Below are positions 1-5,605 of a DNA stretch of 5,605 nt, in pieces (position 1 is the stretch's first letter; the number at the start of each line of letters is the position of its first letter). Position numbers and translations under genes: made by a program. The notes below the pieces were generated by a model, which did not search any database, was not told the origin of the DNA, and was given only the letters and a program-made list of their open reading frames with translations. This DNA is from an uncultured Burkholderiales bacterium (lineage in GTDB: Bacteria > Pseudomonadota > Gammaproteobacteria > Burkholderiales > Burkholderiaceae_C): positions 1-5,605 of the forward strand of contig CAIYKK010000736.1 of NCBI GenBank assembly GCA_903926695.1, given 5' to 3'.

Positions 1-891
1 CAGGTCACGCTGGGTTTTGTCACCGGGCTGGATTACGCCAACCCGTATCTGAGTCCGTTCGAGGAAATGCAGCGCTGGAAAACGCACCCGTCCATCCGCC
101 AGTATTTAGAAGGCGGCAAGCGCATCAGCTACGGCGCACGGGCGATTACGGCGGGCGGTGCTTTAAGCCTGCCAAAAACGGTGTTCCCCGGCGGCGCGCT
201 GATCGGCTGCGAGGCCGGTTATTTAAATGCCAGCCGGATCAAAGGCAGCCACGCGGCGATCAAAACCGGCATGCTCGCCGCCGACGCCGCGTATGAGGCC
301 GTGACGGCGGGCCGCCAGCACGACGAACTCAGCGCCTATCCAAAAGCTTACGAAACCAGCTGGCTCGCCGAAGAACTGAATCAAGCCAAGAATTTCAAGG
401 GCTGGTTCAAAAAAGGCCTGTACATCGGCACCGTCATGACCGGCGTCGAGCAGTGGCTCTTGCCCAAACTGGGCATCAACAGCCCGCCGTGGACGATTCA
501 CCGCACCCAGCCCGACTACGCGATGCTGAAACCCGCATCGGAGTGCCAGCCGATCAGCTACCCCAAGCCGGATAACAAGCTGACTTTCGACCGCCTGACC
601 TCGGTGTTTATCTCCAACACCAACCACGAAGAGCACCAGCCCGCGCACCTGACGCTGAAAGACGCCAGCGTCCCCGTCAGCGTTAATCTGGCGAAATACG
701 CCGGGCCGGAAAGCCGCTACTGCCCCGCAGGCGTCTATGAGTTCGTCAAAAACGCCGACAACACCGACCGCCTGCAAATCAACGCCCAAAACTGCGTCCA
801 CTGCAAAACCTGCGACATCAAAGACCCGACGCAAAACATCGTCTGGGTCACGCCCGAGGGCGGCGGCGGACCCAATTACAGCGGCATGTAA
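1..891 (+). CDS. Electron transfer flavoprotein:ubiquinone oxidoreductase (ETF-QO), C-terminal part, 5'-truncated by window edge
   Basis: The frame is open from base 1 and ends at TAA 889-891, giving 296 residues. Bacterial ETF-QO is usually about 550 residues, so the N-terminal FAD-binding half lies outside the window. The enzyme is a membrane-associated iron-sulfur flavoprotein that passes electrons from reduced ETF to ubiquinone, linking acyl-CoA dehydrogenases to respiration. Visible hallmarks are the GFVTGLDYANPYLSPFEE stretch near the fragment start (residues 5-22), the FPGGALIGCEAGYLNASRIKG flavin-domain segment around residues 62-81, and a C-terminal ferredoxin-like domain. Four cysteines match the [4Fe-4S] ligands: Cys241 in RYCPAG, and Cys265, Cys268 and Cys271 in NCVHCKTCDIKDP. 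The protein ends in the family's glycine-rich GGGGPNYSGM tail. The ATG at base 67 is internal, because family similarity continues upstream of it. A MaoC hydratase and an acyl-CoA dehydrogenase follow on the same strand, which fits a role in acyl-CoA oxidation. I see no missing key residue in the part present. Confidence 0.96.
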   Translation, partial: QVTLGFVTGLDYANPYLSPFEEMQRWKTHPSIRQYLEGGKRISYGARAITAGGALSLPKTVFPGGALIGCEAGYLNASRIKGSHAAIKTGMLAADAAYEAVTAGRQHDELSAYPKAYETSWLAEELNQAKNFKGWFKKGLYIGTVMTGVEQWLLPKLGINSPPWTIHRTQPDYAMLKPASECQPISYPKPDNKLTFDRLTSVFISNTNHEEHQPAHLTLKDASVPVSVNLAKYAGPESRYCPAGVYEFVKNADNTDRLQINAQNCVHCKTCDIKDPTQNIVWVTPEGGGGPNYSGM

Positions 892-932
892 GCCTGGCAA
901 AGAATAATTTCAACCATCATGGAGACACAGCG

Positions 933-1412
933 ATGAACAACCAGAACGGCTACGACATTGAAGACCTGAGCGTGGGCATGAGCGCCACATTTTCCAAAAC
1001 CATCACCGAGGCCGACATCGTGCTGTTTGCCGGTGTGTCGGGCGACACCAACGCGATTCACATCAACGAAGAGTACGCCGCCAGCACCGCATTCAAGGGC
1101 CGCATTGCCCACGGTTTCCTGTCGGCCAGCGTGATTTCGGCGGCGGTGGCGAATCGCCTGCCCGGCCCCGGCGCGATTTACATGGACCAGCATTTGAAAT
1201 TCCTCGCCCCCGTGCGCCCCGGCGACACGGTTCACGCCACGGTCAAGGTGCGCGAAGTCATCGCCGACCGTGGCCGCGTTGTGCTGGAAACCACCTGCAC
1301 CGTCAAGGGCGTGCTGGTGATTGACGGCGAAGCGCTGGTCAAGGTCGATTCGTCCGTCCGCCGCGCCATCCGCGAAGCCGCCGCTGCGCAATCCCAGGCC
1401 GCAGCCGCCTGA
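933..1412 (+). CDS. MaoC/PhaJ-family enoyl-CoA hydratase (hot-dog fold, probably (R)-specific)
   Basis: This complete 159-residue protein has the length of single-domain PhaJ-type (R)-specific enoyl-CoA hydratases. These enzymes hydrate trans-2-enoyl-CoA to (R)-3-hydroxyacyl-CoA in the cytoplasm, feeding polyhydroxyalkanoate synthesis or acting as a 3-hydroxyacyl-CoA dehydratase. The hydratase motif lies in FAGVSGDTNAIHINEEYAA, with Asp38 and His43 in the catalytic Asp-x4-His spacing. It is followed by the conserved AHGFLSAS helix region and by IYMDQHLKFLAPVRPGDTV, typical of the family's later strands. The usual NP before the motif His is NA here. The last 13 residues form an alanine-rich tail (REAAAAQSQAAAA) that is probably disordered. 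ATG 933 is supported by GGAG at 921-924, eight bases upstream. The gene starts 41 bases after ETF-QO and ends 34 bases before the dehydrogenase, so it probably shares their transcript. The family assignment is firm. The stereospecificity and substrate are inferred, and other MaoC roles such as a dehydratase in a different acid pathway are possible. Confidence 0.9.
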   Translation: MNNQNGYDIEDLSVGMSATFSKTITEADIVLFAGVSGDTNAIHINEEYAASTAFKGRIAHGFLSASVISAAVANRLPGPGAIYMDQHLKFLAPVRPGDTVHATVKVREVIADRGRVVLETTCTVKGVLVIDGEALVKVDSSVRRAIREAAAAQSQAAAA

Positions 1413-1446
1413 AAACCCTTTATTTAATCCTTATTAGAAAGCGCCC

Positions 1447-3228
1447 ATGAGCTACCAAGCCCCTCTCAAAGACATGCTGTTTGCCATGCAGGAACTCGCT
1501 GGCCTGTCCAAAGTCAGCGCCTTGCCCGGTTTTGAAGACTACGACATCGACACCGCCCAAGCCGTGCTCGAAGAATCGGCCAAGTTCTGCGAAGGCGTCG
1601 TCGCCCCGCTGAACTGGGAAGGCGACAAAAACCCCAGCAGCTGGAAAGACCGCGCCGTCACCACCACGCCGGGTTTTAAAGAAGCGTTCAAGCAGTTTGC
1701 CGAAGGCGGCTGGCAGGGCGTGATTCACCCGCCCGAGTTCGGTGGCCAAGGCTTGCCCAAGCTGATCGCCACGCCGTGCGCCGAAATGCTGCATGCCGCC
1801 AGCCTGTCGTTCGCGCTGTGCCCGATGCTGACCGACGGTGCCATTGAAGCCTTGCTGACCGCAGGCAGCGACGAACTGAAGCGCAAGTTTGCCCACAAGC
1901 TCATCAGCGGCGAGTGGACCGGCACGATGAATTTGACCGAGCCGCAAGCCGGTTCCGATCTGGCCGCCGTACGTTCACGCGCCGAGCCGCAATCTGACGG
2001 CACTTACAAAGTGTTCGGCACCAAAATTTTCATCACCTACGGCGAGCACGACATGACGGACAACATCGTCCATCTGGTGCTGGCCCGCGTGCCCGGCGCG
2101 CCTGAAGGCGTCAAAGGCATTTCGCTGTTTGTCGTGCCCAAATTTCTGGTCAACGACGACGGCAGCCTGGGCGGGCGCAATGATGCGTGGTGCGTGTCGA
2201 TTGAACACAAGCTCGGCATCAAGGCCAGCCCGACGGCGGTGCTGCAGTTCGGCGACCACGGCGGCGCAGTCGGCTACGTGGTCGGCGAAGAAAATCGCGG
2301 CCTCGAATACATGTTCATCATGATGAATGCGGCGCGTTTTGCGGTTGGCATGCAGGGCATTTCGGTCGCCGAGCGCGCTTATCAGCAGGCCGTGCGTTTT
2401 GCGCATGACCGCGTTCAGAGCCGCGATTTGGCCGGTTCCGCCGGGCCGGTCGCCATCATCAACCATCCCGACGTGAAGCGCATGCTGCTGACGATGCGCG
2501 CCCACATCGAAGGCGCGCGCGCTCTGGCTTACGTGGCCGCCGCCGCCAGCGACGCCGCGCACCACGCGCCAGACGCCGCCGTCCAGGCGCAAAACCAGTC
2601 GGTGTACGACTACCTCGTGCCCATCATCAAGGGCTTTTCGACCGAAATGTCGGTTGAAATGACCAGCCTGGGCGTACAGGTTCACGGCGGCATGGGTTTC
2701 ATCGAAGAAACCGGCGCGGCCCAGCATTACCGCGATTCGCGCATTCTGACGATTTACGAAGGCACGACCGCCATTCAGGCCAATGACATCGTGGGCCGCA
2801 AAACGCTGCGCGACAAGGGCGCCGTTGCCAAAGCGCTGTGCGCGCAAATTGCCGTGACCGAGCAAGACCTGGCCGCGCACGACAGCGAAGACTGCGCCGC
2901 GATGGGCCAAGCCCTGAAGCAAGGCCGACTGGCGCTGGAAAGTGCGATTGACTTCGTCGTCGCCAACGGCAAGAGCGAGCCAAAAACGGTGTATGCCGGT
3001 GCGGTCAGCTACCTTAAACTCGCTGGCGTGGTGCTGTGCGGCTGGCAGATGGCCCGCGCCTTGATGATTGCCCAAGATAAACTCGACAGCGATCCGGCTT
3101 TTTACACCGCCAAAATCATCACCGCCCGCTTCTACGCCGAATCGGTGCTGCCACAAGCAGCTGGTTTGCTTCAGGCCATTACCCAGGCTGGCGCCACCAC
3201 CAACCGCATGTCGGTCGAAATGTTCTGA
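1447..3228 (+). CDS. Acyl-CoA dehydrogenase, long form with C-terminal extra domain (DmdC-like subfamily)
   Basis: This complete 593-residue FAD enzyme is longer than classic ~380-residue acyl-CoA dehydrogenases and matches the ~590-600-residue subfamily that includes 3-methylmercaptopropionyl-CoA dehydrogenase (DmdC). It catalyses alpha,beta-dehydrogenation of an acyl-CoA, with electrons going to ETF. In order there is a short N-terminal extension (MSYQAPLKDMLFAMQEL), the helical N domain (about 38-155), and the beta domain with the flavin-binding TMNLTEPQAGSD motif (160-171) and KIFITYGEHD (193-202). The C-terminal helical domain follows with NAARFAVGMQG (about residue 295 on), HGGMGF (413-418) and IYEGTTAIQAND, in which Glu438 is the expected catalytic base. 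An extra helical domain covers about 465-590. ATG 1447 is chosen because the family N-terminus begins there. Its ribosome site is weak (AGAAAG 1436-1441). Neighbouring ETF-QO and MaoC genes fit a shared oxidation route. The subfamily is clear, but the substrate is not: straight-chain fatty acyl-CoA, methylthiopropionyl-CoA and other short acyl-CoAs are all possible, and DmdC-like annotation is often applied loosely. Confidence 0.94.
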   Translation: MSYQAPLKDMLFAMQELAGLSKVSALPGFEDYDIDTAQAVLEESAKFCEGVVAPLNWEGDKNPSSWKDRAVTTTPGFKEAFKQFAEGGWQGVIHPPEFGGQGLPKLIATPCAEMLHAASLSFALCPMLTDGAIEALLTAGSDELKRKFAHKLISGEWTGTMNLTEPQAGSDLAAVRSRAEPQSDGTYKVFGTKIFITYGEHDMTDNIVHLVLARVPGAPEGVKGISLFVVPKFLVNDDGSLGGRNDAWCVSIEHKLGIKASPTAVLQFGDHGGAVGYVVGEENRGLEYMFIMMNAARFAVGMQGISVAERAYQQAVRFAHDRVQSRDLAGSAGPVAIINHPDVKRMLLTMRAHIEGARALAYVAAAASDAAHHAPDAAVQAQNQSVYDYLVPIIKGFSTEMSVEMTSLGVQVHGGMGFIEETGAAQHYRDSRILTIYEGTTAIQANDIVGRKTLRDKGAVAKALCAQIAVTEQDLAAHDSEDCAAMGQALKQGRLALESAIDFVVANGKSEPKTVYAGAVSYLKLAGVVLCGWQMARALMIAQDKLDSDPAFYTAKIITARFYAESVLPQAAGLLQAITQAGATTNRMSVEMF

Positions 3229-3270
3229 TGGCCCCGACAAACAACAGTTTTTTAACTTGAAGGAAGACGC

Positions 3271-3588
3271 ATGAGCTCTGAAATCTACGCCCGGATTTTA
3301 AAAAATCCGAAATTCACCGAACTGGTGACCAAGCGCGAGCGCCTGGCCTGGAGCTTGACCGGCATTGTGCTGGTGCTGTTTTTCGGCCTCTTTATGACGG
3401 TGGCCTTTAATCCGTCCGTGCTGGCGATCCGGCTGGGGGACAGCTTCGTCACCACCGGCTTGCTGATTGGTCTGGCCCAGTTCATTTTGTTCTGGATTTT
3501 CACGGCGGTTTACGTCAGCCGCGCTAATACAGAGTTTGACGCGCTGACCGAGCAGCTGCTCTACGAATCAGCCAAAGGCAAAAAATAA
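3271..3588 (+). CDS. yjcH: DUF485 family inner-membrane protein, YjcH-like partner of ActP
   Basis: This small 105-residue protein has two predicted membrane segments at about residues 27-47 and 59-83. The N-terminus is charged ([17 protein letters not shown]), and [17 protein letters not shown] follows the second segment. That pattern, including NPKF, LV.KR and the AN..FD end, is the DUF485/YjcH signature. Its biochemical role is not established. In many proteobacteria the gene sits directly upstream of actP, as yjcH does in the Escherichia coli acs-yjcH-actP operon, so a role with the symporter is inferred from context. The start ATG 3271 has a good ribosome site, AAGGAAG at 3260-3266. The stop TAA (3586-3588) shares its last base with the actP start codon, which indicates translational coupling. 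The gene begins 42 bases after the dehydrogenase, so it may belong to the same transcript or have its own promoter in that gap or in the end of the preceding gene. None is evident. Confidence 0.9.
   Translation: MSSEIYARILKNPKFTELVTKRERLAWSLTGIVLVLFFGLFMTVAFNPSVLAIRLGDSFVTTGLLIGLAQFILFWIFTAVYVSRANTEFDALTEQLLYESAKGKK
3574..3578 (+). promoter_or_regulatory. Ribosome binding site for actP inside the yjcH coding end
   Basis: AAAGG lies nine bases upstream of the ATG at 3588, within the last codons of the DUF485 gene. It supports that ATG, which overlaps the TAA stop of the upstream gene by one base (TAATG). This fits reinitiation or coupled translation of the two membrane proteins. The match to the anti-Shine-Dalgarno sequence is moderate. 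Confidence 0.55.
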
Positions 3589-5261
3589 TGAAAAAAATCT
3601 TTCTCAAACTCGCCGCTGGACTCGCTTCTTGCGCGGTGGCCAGCGCGGCGCTGGCCGGTGGCGCAGTTGAAATCACCCAGAAGCAGCCGCTGAATGTGCC
3701 TGCCATCATCATGTTTGCGATTTTCGTGGGCATGACGCTGGGCATTACCTACTGGGCGGCCAGCCGCACCAAGTCGGCCTCTGACTTTTATACCGCTGGC
3801 GGCGGCATCACCGGCTTTCAAAACGGTTTGGCGATGGCGGGCGACTATATGTCAGCAGCCACGTTGCTGGGTCTGACGGCGATGGTTTATACCAACGGCT
3901 ACGATGCTTACCTGTTCATGATTGCCTTTTTTGTCGGCTGGCCGATGATTTTGTTTTTGATGGCCGAGCGCCTGCGCAATCTGGGCAAATTCACCTTTGC
4001 CGACATCACCTCTTACCGCCTCGATCAAGGCAGCGTACGCACGATGGCGGCCATCGGCTCGCTCACCGTGGTGTGCTTTTACCTGATCGTGCAGATGGTT
4101 GGCGCGGGTCAGCTGATCAAGTTGCTGTTCGGGCTGGATTACCACATCGCCGTGATCGTCGTGGGCTGCCTGATGGTGGTTTACGTGACCTTCGGCGGCA
4201 TGGTTGCCACGACCTGGGTGCAGATCATCAAGGCTTGCCTGCTGATGTTTGGCGGCACGGTCATCATGCTGCTGGCGTTTTCGCAGTTTGGTTTCAGCTT
4301 CAACACGCTGGCGGCCAAAACCATCGAAGTTCACAAGCTCAAAGATGCGCTGTTTGCGCCCGGCAAGCTGTTGCAAGACCCGGTCAACGCCATTTCGCTG
4401 GCAATGGGCCTGATGTTTGGTCTGGCTGGTCTGCCGCACATCCTGATGCGTTTCTTCACCGTGAGCAATGCCAAAGAAGCGCGTAAATCGGTGCTGTACG
4501 CAGCTGGTTTTGTCGGTTTCTTCTTCAATGTGATTCTCTTGATGGGCCTGTGCGCCATCGTGATCGTGGGCACCAGCCCCGAGTTCTTTGAAGGCGGCAC
4601 GATTGGCGGCAAGATCATCGGCGGCGGCAACATGGTGGCAATGCACCTGGCCAAGGCTGTCGGCGGCAACCTGCTGCTGGGTTTCCTGGCAGCTGTGGCT
4701 TTTGCGACGATTCTGGCTGTGGTGTCGGGTCTGGCTTTGGCCGGTGCTTCCGCCATTTCGCATGACTTGTACGCCCGCGTGATCAAGAAGGGCAATGTCT
4801 CCGAAGCGCAGGAAATCAAGGTTTCCAAAATGGCTTCGTTCGGTATCGGCCTGATCGCCGTGGTGCTGGGCATTGCGTTTGAAAAGCAAAACGTCGCCTT
4901 CATGGCGGCGCTGGCTTTCGGCATTGCAGCGGCGGGCAACTTTCCCGTGCTGTTCATGTCGATGTACTGGAAAGACCTGACCACACGCGGCGCGCTGGCG
5001 GCTGGTTACGGTGGCCTGACGGCTGCTGTCGTGCTGGTGGTGCTGTCCAAGTCGGTGTGGGTCACGGTGCTGGGCTACGCAACGCCTATCTTCCCGTATG
5101 ACCAGCCCGCGTTGTTCGCTATGCCTTTGGCATTCTTGCTGGGTTATGTGTTCTCCATCACCGACAAGAGCCCACGCGCTGCCAAAGAGCGTCTGGCCTT
5201 CACGGACCAGTGGGTTCGCGCCCAGACCGGCTTTGGCGCCGACGGCGCAGTCAGCCACTGA
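3588..5261 (+). CDS. actP: Cation/acetate symporter ActP (sodium:solute symporter family)
   Basis: This complete 557-residue inner-membrane permease is close in length to Escherichia coli ActP (about 549). ActP takes up acetate and some other short monocarboxylates with a cation and belongs to the sodium:solute symporter (SSS) family. Residues 1-23 look like a cleavable signal peptide ending ASAALA, a known feature of ActP proteins. Around 13 membrane segments follow, starting near residues 36, 76, 108, 152, 186, 210, 268, 302, 352, 415, 434, 470 and 506. Motifs strongly shared with ActP are [20 protein letters not shown] and [12 protein letters not shown] (66-95), the [27 protein letters not shown] block (117-144), [21 protein letters not shown] (281-301), [11 protein letters not shown] (386-396) and the C-terminal RAQTGFGA. 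No acetyl-CoA synthetase gene is adjacent in the window, unlike the enterobacterial operon. The upstream DUF485 gene overlaps by one base. The gene ends in tandem TGA TGA and converges on glucokinase. The substrate range cannot be read from sequence, but the family call is very firm. Confidence 0.96.
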   Translation: MKKIFLKLAAGLASCAVASAALAGGAVEITQKQPLNVPAIIMFAIFVGMTLGITYWAASRTKSASDFYTAGGGITGFQNGLAMAGDYMSAATLLGLTAMVYTNGYDAYLFMIAFFVGWPMILFLMAERLRNLGKFTFADITSYRLDQGSVRTMAAIGSLTVVCFYLIVQMVGAGQLIKLLFGLDYHIAVIVVGCLMVVYVTFGGMVATTWVQIIKACLLMFGGTVIMLLAFSQFGFSFNTLAAKTIEVHKLKDALFAPGKLLQDPVNAISLAMGLMFGLAGLPHILMRFFTVSNAKEARKSVLYAAGFVGFFFNVILLMGLCAIVIVGTSPEFFEGGTIGGKIIGGGNMVAMHLAKAVGGNLLLGFLAAVAFATILAVVSGLALAGASAISHDLYARVIKKGNVSEAQEIKVSKMASFGIGLIAVVLGIAFEKQNVAFMAALAFGIAAAGNFPVLFMSMYWKDLTTRGALAAGYGGLTAAVVLVVLSKSVWVTVLGYATPIFPYDQPALFAMPLAFLLGYVFSITDKSPRAAKERLAFTDQWVRAQTGFGADGAVSH

Positions 5262-5270
5262 TGAGGAATC

Positions 5271-5299
5271 GGCGTGGTGCTCAACCCGAGCATCACGCC
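5271..5299 (+). terminator. Hairpin just downstream of actP, candidate terminator
   Basis: Arms GGCGTGGTGCT (5271-5281) and AGCATCACGCC (5289-5299) pair over 11 positions with a single G-U wobble in the plus-strand RNA. The loop is seven bases (CAACCCG). It starts nine bases after the actP stop codon. No T-run follows on either strand, so a classic intrinsic terminator is not shown. It could be a transcript 3'-end stabiliser, or act together with the second hairpin. Confidence 0.5.
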
Positions 5300-5307
5300 A
5301 ACCTAAA

Positions 5308-5337
5308 GCTGCAGCGGCCCGGCCAAGCCGCTGCAGC
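5308..5337 (-). terminator. Perfect 11-bp hairpin between convergent actP and glk, candidate terminator
   Basis: Arms GCTGCAGCGGC (5308-5318) and GCCGCTGCAGC (5327-5337) are perfect inverse complements with an eight-base loop. The hairpin lies 15 bases beyond the glucokinase stop codon on the minus strand, where it is followed by TTTAGG, a very short T-tract. On the plus strand no T-tract follows. Strand is given as minus because that side looks more terminator-like, but the structure could serve both converging transcripts. Confidence 0.55.
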
Positions 5338-5352
5338 GTGACAGTCAGCCGC

Positions 5353-5605
5353 TCACCACTGGTTGAGCGACAGCCCCAGCGAAGCGCCTTGCAGCGCGGG
5401 CGACACCGGGCTGTCAATCACCCAGGTCGGAATGGCTTGCAGATAAGCCTTGAAGCGCCCCTTGTCCTCAAAGCGGGCGCGAAACGGCGACGCATCAAAG
5501 CGCCCGCCCAGGCGTGGAACGATGCCACCGCCAATATAAATGCCGCCGCGTGCGCCCAGCGTCAGCGCCAAATCGCCCGCCGCGCTGCCCAAAAATCCAC
5601 AAAAC
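5353..5605 (-). CDS. glk: Glucokinase, C-terminal end, 5'-truncated by window edge
   Basis: Read on the minus strand, the frame is open from the window edge (first full codon 5604-5602) to the TGA at 5355-5353, giving 83 residues. It matches the C-terminus of the bacterial Glk family (not the ROK family), which phosphorylates glucose with ATP to glucose 6-phosphate in the cytoplasm. Diagnostic stretches are [20 protein letters not shown], then [13 protein letters not shown], and [19 protein letters not shown], matching the Escherichia coli order with GGIVPR and [15 protein letters not shown] near the end corresponds to the family's PGLLG-type segment. The full enzyme is normally about 320-350 residues, so roughly three quarters lies to the right. 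A TTG at 5592-5590 is internal and not the start. The gene converges on actP, separated by 91 bases with two hairpins, so it belongs to a different transcription unit. No damage is visible in this part. Confidence 0.92.
   Translation of the reverse strand, partial: FCGFLGSAAGDLALTLGARGGIYIGGGIVPRLGGRFDASPFRARFEDKGRFKAYLQAIPTWVIDSPVSPALQGASLGLSLNQW

Noticed and set aside
223..1391. Minus-strand open frames opposite ETF-QO and the MaoC gene
   Set aside because: No recognisable protein signatures, and complete overlap with well-supported plus-strand genes.
1413..1446. AT-rich gap before the dehydrogenase gene as a promoter
   Set aside because: Only a loose -10-like TATTAG is visible, with no matching -35 element at proper spacing and too little room before the start codon.
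1975..3240. Long open frame (421 codons) on the minus strand opposite the acyl-CoA dehydrogenase
   Set aside because: It is antisense to a clear full-length enzyme, has a biased composition and shows no family motif. Such shadows are expected with G/C-ending codons.
3208..3253. Possible terminator between the dehydrogenase and yjcH: GTCGG near the gene end, CCGAC after the stop, then a T6 run at 3248-3253
   Set aside because: The stem is only five base pairs with a loop of about 19 bases, and the T-run begins about nine bases after the stem. This is too weak to call a terminator.
3852..5417. Long open frame (521 codons) on the minus strand opposite actP
   Set aside because: It is a mirror of the actP codon pattern in GC-rich DNA. 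The predicted protein is rich in His, Gln, Arg and Asp without any recognisable domain, and it would overlap both the real symporter gene and the glk end.
5353..5592. A separate small 79-residue minus-strand gene starting at TTG 5592
   Set aside because: Similarity to glucokinase continues upstream of that TTG to the window edge ([10 protein letters not shown]), so it is the tail of a larger gene and not a small protein.

Overview
The window is GC-rich with strongly G/C-ending codons. Its protein sequences fit a proteobacterium, most likely a betaproteobacterium of the Burkholderiales/Comamonadaceae type. That placement is an impression from protein similarity, not a computed result. Nearly all of the sequence is coding, and the longest gap between genes is 91 bases. 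Four complete genes and two edge-truncated genes can be supported.

Layout: bases 1-891 (+) hold the C-terminal half of electron-transfer flavoprotein:ubiquinone oxidoreductase (ETF-QO) with its [4Fe-4S] cysteines. Bases 933-1412 (+) encode a MaoC/PhaJ-type hot-dog enoyl-CoA hydratase. Bases 1447-3228 (+) encode a long acyl-CoA dehydrogenase with an extra C-terminal domain (DmdC-like subfamily). Bases 3271-3588 (+) encode a DUF485/YjcH small membrane protein, which overlaps by one base the ActP-type cation/acetate symporter at 3588-5261 (+). A short intergenic region with two strong hairpins (5271-5299 and 5308-5337) follows. The C-terminal end of glucokinase then runs on the minus strand, converging on actP and leaving the window at base 5605.

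How the genes fit together: the acyl-CoA dehydrogenase oxidises an acyl-CoA and passes electrons to ETF. ETF-QO passes them on to the quinone pool, and the MaoC-like enzyme can hydrate the enoyl-CoA product. ActP with YjcH brings acetate or related short-chain monocarboxylates into the cell. The five plus-strand genes are spaced by 41, 34, 42 and -1 bases, so co-transcription is plausible, but no promoter is convincing inside the window. The theme is ordinary catabolism of fatty or organic acids, with glucokinase belonging to a separate, convergent unit.

I found no sign of mobile elements, CRISPR, RNA genes, phage or defence genes. I do not see a previously undescribed system here. The points most worth a second look are the paired hairpins between the convergent genes, the true substrate of the dehydrogenase/hydratase pair, and the placement of actP away from an acetyl-CoA synthetase gene.
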